Positions 53,901-63,089 of a stretch of DNA of 64,000 nt are shown here, piece after piece (position 1 is the first letter of the stretch; the number at the start of each line of letters is the position of its first letter). The notes under the pieces are model-generated. The model saw only the letters and a program-made list of their open reading frames with translations, made no database searches and was not told where the DNA came from. The position numbers were made by a program, and so were the translations under genes. The stretch lies in assembly GCA_037447655.1 (NCBI GenBank), contig JBBHKE010001855.1:234001-298000 (forward strand), in the 5' to 3' direction. This DNA is from Zygnema cylindricum. Lineage: Eukaryota > Streptophyta > Zygnematophyceae > Zygnematales > Zygnemataceae.

Positions 53901-55419
53901 TGTTGGTTTTTGAAAAGTTAGTTTCGTGCGCACACGATGTTTTGTGCGTGCGCGTGTTTGCGTGCGTATTTTATTACCAGAAGTAATGTGGTGGTTCGAA
54001 TGTTTTGCGGATTGGGGGAGTAGATGTACGAGGAAAATTAAAGGGTCGTGAAGAAGAAATTAAGTGGCGCGGAATGCGTTGGAAAATGGACGGCGGATCG
54101 CGAAGCGATCCGATTTGAAATATTTGAAATATTGAGAATGTACATTGCCCGTACGGAACGTAATTTTTCAAGCAAATGACATGCTTACGGTACGGGCTAG
54201 ATTTGGAGAGAATGACGTCGTTTCGTCAAGTGTACTTTGGAACCACGCGGCACGACATCGCCGGTGCCGAATAAGAGTTACGGACGGCGGAAAAATGCCG
54301 CCGTTATTTTTCAACAAGTGGGACGCGAAATCGCGTCCATCACATTATATTTATTTTGGACGATTAGGATTTGTTTGACGAAATATTTAAGGTTTGTAGC
54401 GGCGCCGTCAGTTTGGTCATTTCGGTGAGGGACGTGAAATCACGTCCAATCACATGATATTTATTCTAGACGGTTCAGATTCGTTTGATGAAATTCGAAA
54501 GGTTTGTAAATATTTGCAACAATGTTTTGTCCTATGTGTATTAGGTCTTAGTGTAGATCATAGTTCAAAAGTAGGCGTTTTTATGGTAGGCCTTTGGTCG
54601 GCTCCTTTATCGTAAGTTGTGTAAAGGGCTTTTCATGTGACCTTCTTAGATCGCTACTTTGATTAGAGACCGTCCGATTGTCTGAATCTGACAATGTAAA
54701 TAAAAAATTTCGGTCCGAATATTTTAATTGGTCCAATTTTTGGTCCGAATGTTTTAATTGGTCCGAATAGCTCCGAATACAATATGGGTCTTAAGGTCAT
54801 ATTGTATGTTTTGCATACAATAGGCATATTGTATGGGCCTACTTTCACCTACTTTTGAACTATGGTGTAGATCAATTAATTCTGACACGTCACGAAGTAT
54901 TCGGGTTACGTACGGCTGGTATGCCTCCGTACAGTTAGTAGTAAGCTGTAGTGTATATTTGTAGGACTTAGTCATTTTTAGACTTAGGAACTTTTTGGAC
55001 AGAAACTGTTTTCTGCTCCTTTTTGGGAATTTCATCTGAGTATTGCTCTCAGTTTTAATGGCAAAATTATCTGAAATTTTGCATATGTGTTCCTATTTGT
55101 ATTGGAAATATTTTGGCTTATTTTCAGACCTATTGTATGTCTGGTTTGCTTGGGGCTTCATTGTGAAGTTGGTCAGATTCATCAAAGTTCTGGCAGGCTG
55201 TTTTCTGCAACTTTGACTGGGTGGTGTGGGAATTCTGGTTGGTATATTTATATGAAAATTTGTGGGAATACTAAGTGGCCCAGAAACTATCTGTTTGTGT
55301 TGTTTCAGCTTGGTTTGAAAATTCTGTAGAAATCTGAGTGGAATCAAAGTAGGCTGTTTTGAGGTAGTCTGTGGTGCTTCCAAAGGGAAATCCATGGCTG
55401 AAAATGGCTATGAACAACA
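53901..55419 (+). mobile_element. Solo LTR S2 (1519 bp) with TSD CTTGT/CCTGT
   Basis: TGTTGGTTTTTGAAAAG to GCTATGAACAACA, flanked by CTTGT (53896-53900) and CCTGT (55420-55424). It interrupts gag of element N between KKNTQ and ARSIL codons, and removing it with one TSD copy restores the frame there. Related to S1. Features: CGGATCGC-GAA-GCGATCCG (54094-54112), paired palindromes at 54321-54338 and 54430-54447, GTACGGCTGGTATGCCTCCG (about 54910-54933) and TAGGACTTAG (54962-54971). Confidence 0.88.
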
Positions 55420-55424
55420 CCTGT

Positions 55425-55648
55425 GTATTTTTCTTATACCAAGACGGATAAGATTCATCGAGCGAACCATCCAATATATCCAAAAGATTAACATTCTCAA
55501 AGTGAGTCTCCACCATATCTGCCCAGTAAACATATTTCTCTCCCGAAAAGATAGGAATTATTGATGACAGGCTCATAACCTGTTGTTCTACAACCACCGG
55601 TGCAGGTGGAGGATCAGCAGTAGTAGTAGAAGTAGACATGATACACAC
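55425..55648 (-). pseudogene. copia N gag N-terminus
   Basis: MSTSTTTADPPPAPVVVEQQ then SIIPIFSGEKYVYWADMVET and LDGSLDESYPSWYKKNTQ, where S2 interrupts. ATG in good position after the LTR; the ORF adds MCI upstream but homology with 4458 favours the inner ATG (55639). Confidence 0.85.
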
Positions 55649-55659
55649 TCATAAGCTAT

Positions 55660-56452
55660 CAAGAATCCAACCAAACAGCAGCTTGCAAGTGCTCACCAAA
55701 TCTTATACAAACATCCAAACTTCACAAAACTCTATCACACTAAAGAGCAGCATAAACACTAACAACTCCCAAAGTTTCACTACAATTGACTTGAGAACAC
55801 TCAAGATATAATACTCAGAGGTTTCCCAAAAACTGTCTGCAGTTTCACTACTTGGAAGTTTGGATACATAAAATGTTCTAAGTCCTAGTTCTTATACTCT
55901 CAGTGAGTATCTGCTCAGTGTCGTTCTGCCGACAAAAGTGTATCTGAAAAGTACGTCCAAAAGCTAACCTGCAACTAAGATCAAAGTATTCCTGATTCCG
56001 CCAAACTAATCTATAATCGTACAATCAACATTACTCATAATCTATATTGAGTGATTGTATAAATCACTATCGGTTACGTCACTCGTGATCTTCTTATGAA
56101 TTAAGTCCGTTGACTTGATTCACATCGATCGCAGCAGCGGTGTCCTATACCAAAACACATTCAAATCCTGCGCTGCAGCGTTGTCCCTTGCTGTACCAAA
56201 TTACATCCGCGTTGACCGCAGTTGCGTTGTCCGTCATATCACATCGAAAATCATCGCAGTTGCGTTTGTACTTTCTGCGTTGCACCTGCGTTGACCCGTG
56301 TGTGTTGAAGTTGCGTTGTTCTGTTCAAAGTGACATACATTCCAAAACACCTGTACTGTACTCAAACGTGACGCCTGTCCCTTACGCACTAGATTACTGT
56401 CTTTTTAGTGTCACACTAATTTACTGAGACTTAAAGCTTTTCAAAGTCAACA
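55660..56452 (-). repeat. 5' LTR of copia element N
   Basis: Minus-strand TGTTGACTTTGAAAAGC at 56452 leftward; the inner end is uncertain (about 55660-55880). Core TAGGACTTAG on the minus strand at 55887-55878. GCAGTTGCGTTG / GCACCTGCGTTG repeats at 56170-56310. The right edge abuts minisatellite at CTAAC. Confidence 0.75.
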
Positions 56453-57019
56453 CTAACAGTTTGTGTAATTTAGATAACAATTCTTGTTATCCCTAACAGT
56501 TTGCGTAATTTAGGTAACAATTCTTGTTAGCGCTCACAGTTTGCGTAAATTACGTAACAATTATTGTTAACGTCAACAGTTCATGTAAGTTAGATAACAA
56601 TTCCTGTTAACGCTAACAGTTTGTGCAATTTAGATAACAATTCATGTTTGCACTAACAATTTATGTATGTTAAATAACAATTCCTATTAGCGCTCACAAT
56701 TTGTGTAAGTTAGGTACAATTTTGTTTTAGCTAATAGTTTGCTAAGTTGGTCACATTTCTTGTTAAGCTAGGTTTGTAATTTAGATAACACCCATTAGTG
56801 CTAACATTTTTGTAAGCCATAACAATTCATTAGCAGCATTTGTGTAAATTAATATGATTCTTTTATTGCTATTAGATTCTGTGGGTTATGTAACAATTCT
56901 AATTAGCAATAACTTTAGTAATTTAGATATCAATTATTTTAAAACAGTTTGAGTAAGTTAGGTAGCAGTTTTGTTAGCTATTTTTTTGTAATTAAGATAA
57001 CAATTAGTGTTATCGCTAA
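56453..57019 (+). repeat. 40-bp palindromic minisatellite, right part (~14 units)
   Basis: Same unit as 40795-43495, beginning CTAACAGTTTGTG. Units in the second half (56700-57019) are shortened and eroded. Flanked by LTRs on both sides, each joined at the GCTAAC part of the palindrome. Confidence 0.92.
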
Positions 57020-57694
57020 TGTTGAGTCATGGGCATTTGGACTAGAAGTGATAAACCCTAGAAGTCACATTTCCTCCGAATGTTAGATCTTGGAGGGAGT
57101 AGGCGCTACTAGGCTACAGGAAACTTGCACGGAAGTTGAGCCATTATCAGACATGTTAGCGTAAGCAAACCCAAAGAGAAATGCCTAGAATACTAGATCT
57201 ATAGTGTAGAATATGTTACGCCAACTGAAAAAGGTCTTTGAACCAAACAAGCATGTATAACAAGAAAATCAAAGACAATAGAGCATAAAACTCTGTGTTT
57301 TCATTTCCTTAACTCTTGTGTAAAATGTACATTCTTTATTGAATTGATAAATCCTAATTGAACTAAATACTCAAAAGACCTAGAAAACATCTAAAAGATC
57401 AAGAAAACAACTAAAACGTATGTACAGGGTTCACCTAAATATCTACTGACAAAAATCTAAGTACTTGGACCAAAATTGTTAAGTAACAATATCTAGACCC
57501 AAAAAATCCGGGAAATAAGTTTCACGTCTACATTCATAGGCGACCGTACACACTAATTTACTTAAAGATAACTATCCAAGTAGATACTAAAAAATCCACA
57601 CTAAATATACCTAATATTGAATAGTTGGTGGTCCAAAAATATTCTAAGTTTTATCCTCAAATTCCTAAGACTTACTAAAGCTTACTTTTCAATA
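57020..57694 (-). repeat. 3' LTR of copia element P
   Basis: Plus-strand TGTTGAGTCATGGGC (57020) to CTTTTCAATA (57694); the minus-strand start TATTG is a decayed TGTTG. A PPT-like AAGGGGAG precedes it (57695-57706 region). Sequence unrelated at its start to LTR X. Confidence 0.65.
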
Positions 57695-57716
57695 CTCCCC
57701 TTAAGCTTTAGAAGAC

Positions 57717-58295
57717 TTACTCACTTAGACCACATGCTTTTCTGCAGTACTCCAATTTGGGAGCGGGAAGGGCTTTTGTCAACATATCCGCAACCATTTT
57801 CTCATCAGGCAAATAGCAAAGTTTGACAACTTTTGCAAATACTTTCTCTCGTACCAAATGTAGCCGAATGTCCATATGCTTACTCTTAAAATGGTGACAT
57901 GGGTTCGTAGCCACAGAAATGGCTGCCTGATTAACGCACCGCATTATTTTTGTTCCGTGTTGTGTAAACCCCAATTCTTGCAGAAATGCCTTAATCCATA
58001 GAAGCTCTTTCAAGGCTGCGCTCGTAGCCATGTATTAGGCTTCCATAGTCGATTGTGCAGTGACTTTTTGAAGTTTACTACTCCAACTACAAATTCCACT
58101 TCTAATCTGAATGACATACCCAGTTGTAGACTTTCTACTAGGCACATCATCATAACTAGCATCACTCCAAGTATTAATGTTAACCTTGTCCCCTCCCAAA
58201 GTAAGCCAAAGATTTCTAGTCCTTATAAGATACCTGTACACCCTTTTTGCTGTCTCCCAATCTCTCTTTCGTGGATTTTGCAAACTTCTGCTCAA
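57717..58295 (-). pseudogene. copia P RNase H
   Basis: SRSLQNPRKRDWETAKRVYR (58292 downward), NINTWSDASYDDVPSRKSTT, SSKLQKVTAQSTMEA, a stop at 58035, then ATSAALKELLWIKAFLQELG, HMDIRLHLVREKVFAKVVKL, MVADMLTKALPAPKLEYCRK. One stop and one altered residue (D in MRCVNQAA is lost), otherwise long. Confidence 0.85.
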
Positions 58296-59287
58296 TACAC
58301 CAACAGCTGCAGCTCTATCAGGCCTAGTGCAATTATGAAATAAATTAGACTTCCTAATACTTGTCTATAAGGTACTTGTGACATTAATTTTTGCTCTTCT
58401 GGACTAAGTTCCTCATCTATTATGACTCCAAACTCATGCTCCATTCCTTCAAGTTTTTGCTTATACTCCATACGAGTTGCACAACCTTTACCATTAGCCA
58501 AGCCAAATTTTTCCAACATGTTTCCTATCGCTTCTTTTTGAGTTAGCCTAATTATTTTCTTTTCTCTATCTCTTTCAACTTGTATTACAAGGATATTTTT
58601 TGCCTCACCCAAATCCTTCATTTCAAATTGTGAATTAAGAGCATGTTTTACTCTAGCAATTCCTTCTTTGTTCCTACTAATTAGCAGCAAATCATCAACA
58701 TACACAGCAATGAATATCACGTAATAAGGATTATCACCACACATCACATATACTGAATGATCTGAGCTAATTCTAGTAAATCCTAATCCTGTCAAGAACC
58801 CATCTAACTTTCGGTTCCATTGCCTAGGGTCCTATTTTAGGCCATACGAGGATATTAAAAGTCTGCACACAAGATTTTCTTTTTCTGCTTCCTCATAACC
58901 CTCAGGCTGCTTCATGTAAATAACCTCATCTAAATCACAATGCAAAAAGGCAGTTTTGACATCCATTTGGTGGATGTCAAAATCCTCTATGGTAGCTAAT
59001 GTAAGTAAGATGTGGACAAATGGAAACCTTACAACCGGTGAAAAGGTTTCTTCATAATCTATCCCCTCTTTTTGATTATATCCTTTAGCAACCAAGCGAG
59101 CCTTATACTTGTCTATGGTATTATCTGGGTTCAATTTTAGTTTAAACACCCATTTATTTCCAATAGACTTTTTTCCTGGAGGAAGTTCGATCAGATCCCA
59201 TGTTTGGGCCTCAATGATGGACTTCATTTCTTCATTGACTGCTTCCACCCAGTGTTCCCTCTCATTACTTGAAAAAGCTTCCTTCAA
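58292..59287 (-). pseudogene. copia P reverse transcriptase
   Basis: Open 59287-58832: [73 protein letters not shown] then a stop; 58795-58292: LGFTRISSDHSVYVMCGDNP, catalytic IAVYVDDLLLISRN (about 58712-58670), LGEAKNILVIQVERDREKKI, PYRQVLGSLIYF then a frameshift in the FMNCTRPD motif. Two breaks only. Confidence 0.87.
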
Positions 59288-60330
59288 AGTTAGAGGCTCT
59301 TTTGTGTGTGTTGAGTGAGCAAAAGCTGCGTTTTCTCCCCTGAGTCATGCACGTTACCTAACTCCACCTGGAAATTCTGTTGCAGGTATAGATACTTGGG
59401 CCACCTCCTAGATACATATGATTCTTTTTGTGATTTAGTTTCGGCTTGAGGTGGAGGAGAGTTTCCAACTCTTTCTGGCAAAACACTTCATGTTTTTGGT
59501 AGAGAAGATGATTGCAAGTCACTTTGAGTTGATGTAGATGCATTTTCTATATTTTTCTTGAAAAACATAGGATTTTCCTCTAAAAAAATATAATCAAAAT
59601 CTACTCTTTTTCCCTCATCCTTCACTATGATGTTTCTGGCTACCACAACTATATTTCTCTTAATGTCATATACTTTATAACCCTTGGCATGATCATCATA
59701 CCTTAGAAATATACCTCGTATGCCTTTTGGCTCTAATTTCCATTTTTGTGGATCATTATCTAGCATAAACCAAAACTTTTAAAGTGACTTAGATCTGGTT
59801 TGTGTCCTGTCCATTTCGTAAGGAGTTTTAACTTTTACTGCCCTTGTTTCTAGCCCGTTTCTCACATAAGCTGCACAATATATAGCCTTTGCCCAAAATT
59901 TGTAATCTATGTCCGTATCAGCCATCATTGTCATACCACACTCTGATATGGTACTATTCATCCTTTGTGAAACACCGTTTTGTTCCGAAGAATAAAGAAC
60001 GGTTAGCTGACATGAGATTCCATGCAATTTTAGGAATTCTGCAAATTCATTAGAAATGTACTCCCCTCCATTATCAGATCGAAATCCTCCTATCTTTCTC
60101 TCATGTAGATTTTCAACCCAAGCCTTATACTCTTTAGATTTTGAAAAACTTCATCCTTACTCTTCAAAAAAAAAAACTAAAGTAAATCAACTATTGTCAT
60201 CAATAAAGGTAAGCATAAACTTAGCACCTCCCACATATGGATACCTAGATGGCCCCCATACATCTGAATATATTAGTTCTAGTACCCTGCTACTTCTATG
60301 ATCAGTTTGCGAAAGGAAAGGCAACTTATG
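59288..60330 (-). pseudogene. copia P integrase
   Basis: From the right: KFMLTFIDDNS-type core with first Asp segment near 60260 in broken frame, FRSDNGGEYISNEF near 60080-60040, LTVLYSSEQNGVSQRMNSTI (about 59998-59940; Glu of DDE present), TDIDYKFWAKAIYCAAYVRN, then C-terminal KGIRGIFLRYDDHAKGYKVY and the Ser/Gln-rich linker (59766-59488). Several frameshifts. Confidence 0.8.
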
Positions 60331-60898
60331 AATTTTTCCCATTGAACAACTATTACATACATTTCATGCTTGTTTTTAACTAATTTTTACACCTTCAACC
60401 ATTTTTTGATTTACCATATTTTCTAATCTATCATAATTCACATGTCCTAAACGTTTATGCCATAAATCATAATCACTGATTACACTTGAGTACAAAACAT
60501 CATTGTCATTATCATTTGCAAGATTCAACCGATACAAATTGTTTCCTCCAACAAATCCCTCAACAGGTATTTTCCCATTCTAACTCACTCTTTTCTTCCC
60601 ATTCTCATATATAGTTATAAAAACTTTCTTTTCTACCACTGACGTAGAGAAAAAGTTTCTTTTAAAAGCTGGGACTTGGAACACATCTTCCAAGACGCTT
60701 TTCACAGGTTTTCCATCTACATTCAACATAAGTAACACCCTCCCCTTTGCTTTCGCTCAACAAATGTATCATCACTAAAATAAATTTCATTGGGTGAAAT
60801 AGATTGAATACTCTCAAATAAATGGCAATTGCGGCACATGTGGGCAGTGCAATTTTGTGTCCTCCATTCGACTACAGAATACAGGAAGCCTCTAGATA
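60330..60898 (-). pseudogene. copia P pre-integrase and protease remnant
   Basis: A frame with NCTAHMCRNCHLFESIQSIS (60868-60810) is the protease just after the DSGA position, which here reads WRTQNCTAHM so the catalytic Asp is gone. Pre-integrase HKRLGHVNYDRLENMVNQ-like segment near 60470-60400. Gag is absent: LTR X3 sequence adjoins at about 60900. Confidence 0.65.
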
Positions 60899-60904
60899 GT
60901 TATT

Positions 60905-61870
60905 AACTAACCCACTTAAAGCCACAACCACTGCTGCCCAAAAAGACAAACTGACAATTTGATTGCTTCCCTGTGCAAGCTGGACTCCCTTGAGTCCGTA
61001 GAAAAAAAACTCTCTGAAAACGCCCAACCAGGCGATAAGTTATGAGGCAGTAAAAAATGCCAATTTGTACAAACTCTCGAAGGGCGAGGTGACTACTTAC
61101 CAAAATTTTCTAAGTCCTGATTCCCTCTAATAAATTCTATCTACTGAAGTACGCAACAATCAGATTAGTGTACCGTACCAAAAAGTACTATTGCCGATGT
61201 ACCTTTTGTACGGCCTATGTACGACAAGGCTTTTAAGAGGACGCGTGTCCGCTTTTCACTCGTCCGTACGTTCCTTGGAATTCCTATGACCGAATGTCAT
61301 CTCTCCACGTGGCTCCAGGTCATGCCACATCAAAAAACGCCAAAGTGACCATTACGGTATTTCCGCGATGATGTGCAGCGTTGGGTTATACGTGAAATGC
61401 AATCTTAGCCGTTATAAAAACTTGCGCGACATTTGTTTTGCTGTCGAAACAAAATGCGTGGTTCGAATTAGTACCGTACTACGTACATTCTAAAAATGTT
61501 TCTATTTACTCCGTATACAGTAATGGTTTTAATCATTGTGAAATAAATATATACTTATCACATACCATAGCATTTTGCATTGGTCCTAGTCTATTAGGAT
61601 AAAGCTGACCGCTATCGGCCAACTTGACGAACCCTAGGTACCGGGATCAAATCCCTGGTCCGTCAAGTATATTTTTAGTAACCTACTAAAAATAACTGCC
61701 TGTTGAACTAAGGCAGCCATGGATCAACCACCCTCTTTATCCTTCACTGACTACAACAAGTATGGGGGCTAGAGAGAGGAGGTGGAGGCTGGCTGTCCGT
61801 CCTTTTGTTTTCCTTTTATACAAACATATTTAAACCTAGAAAATACTCTAGAAATCTATTAATTTCAACA
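60905..61870 (-). repeat. LTR X3 (copia family X, minus strand)
   Basis: Minus-strand start TGTTGAAATTAATAG at 61870, right after a PPT (61871-61881). It contains the tRNA-like block (61593-61660, sense on plus), CCGTACAAAAGGTAC with GTACTTTTTGGTACGG (about 61182-61225), a core variant CTAAGTCCTG (61110-61119) and the GTCAACTTTGACC region eroded near 61070. It is the 3' LTR of an element extending to the right. Confidence 0.72.
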
Positions 61871-62044
61871 CTCCCCTTATTTCCTAGTGTAATTTTAATT
61901 TTTCTTTCAACCCGCATTTTTTTCGACAATATTTTAATTTAGGAGAGGGCACAGGTGTGGTCATCATGTCAGCCACCATTTCTTCATCAGGTCTATACAC
62001 AAGATTTAAAATTTTATTTTCAACTTTTTCTCTTAAGAAGCTTA
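61871..62044 (-). pseudogene. copia RNase H C-terminal fragment
   Basis: Minus-strand frame KVENKILNLVYRPDEEMVAD then MMTTPVPSPKLKYCRK, the end of a copia RNase H, followed by PPT and LTR X3. It is cut at 62044 by the insertion of LTR X4. Confidence 0.75.
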
Positions 62045-63085
62045 TGTAGAAACTAATGGATTTATTAGTATTTTCTAGGTCTAAATAGAAATAGAAAGAA
62101 GCCGAGGCAGTCTACCTCTAACTTCTCTCTCCAACTCTCAAACTTGTCGCAGTCACTGAGACATTGGAGAGGAAGCTAGAGCCATGGCTACCTTGGCTAT
62201 CCTAAGGTTTACGGGAATTTTATTCTAGGGTTTATTTATTTATCTAAAAGATATGTGCCGGCGGCGGGATTTGATCACTGTACCTACCGGCCGGCAGATG
62301 GGAAGTAGCCGGTAGCCTTAGCCGTTAAGTCTAGGATTAGTGTTAGGTACTATATAGTTCGATAATTATTTAAATGTGTACACGTACGATAAATTCATTT
62401 AACTGTTACGGATTACGGGATACATAGATCCGGTACGGATAACGATACGGATTACGAATCAATACCGCGCATTTGTTTCGGAAGTGAAATAAATACCGCG
62501 CATGTATTTATTACGGCCACGATTAAATCTGAATTTAATCGGACGGCCGGGATTAGCGCCGAGATCGCGGAGGAAGATTTCGGCGGTTTGTGGCCATCGC
62601 CACATCGGATGACGCGTGGCGAAATTCCGTTGGATTGTGGAATCTCCGGAGATTACGGCACCGAATCCGGATTTGACATGTGTCGACATTTTGGCCATGT
62701 CGTACAATGTCCGTACAAAAAGTACACCGGCGGGTGTACTTTTACGTACGGAACTCAATTCTGATTGGTTCCGTACATCAGTAGATAGAGTCTGTGAGAG
62801 AGATAGGACTTAGAAAAATTAGAAGATAGGACCCTCTCTCCCAGAGAGCTTCTGTACAAAAGGTCAACTTTGACCCTCCATAACTTACTGCTCAGGGGAG
62901 CAAATTCAGAGATTCTTTTTGCTACCGACTCAGGGGAGTCTTGTCTTCACAGGGGTGCAGTTGGTCAGGGTATTTGTCTGCCAGGGTGGCAGTTATTCTT
63001 GCTGGAACACAAAGGGGTCAGAATTATCCTAGAGGCTTCTTAGAAGCTGTCTACTCTGAGGACTTATGGAGGTCTCAGAGTTTCA
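62045..63085 (+). repeat. LTR X4 (5' LTR of the terminal copia element)
   Basis: TGTAGAAACTAATGG (62045) to AGAGTTTCA (63085), 1041 bp. tRNA-like antisense block 62264-62335; CCGTACAAAAAGTACACC / GGTGTACTTTTACGTACGG inverted repeat (about 62710-62750); ATTGG (CCAAT complement) at 62763; core TAGGACTTAG 62804-62813; GGTCAACTTTGACC 62862-62875, two opposed TTGACC (W-box-like) words. Gag follows after four bases. Confidence 0.8.
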
Positions 63086-63089
63086 GGTT

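Noticed and set aside
43491-56457. Claim that the whole 43.5-56.45 kb nest is a single clean insertion into the minisatellite
   Set aside because: The left border is truncated gag, not an LTR end, and the shared CTAA occurs in every satellite unit, so no target duplication can be shown.
61593-61660. Functional tRNA gene
   Set aside because: Only D-arm-like and T-arm-like segments are visible; I could not pair an acceptor stem, and the block recurs in every family X LTR. Kept only as a tRNA-like finding.
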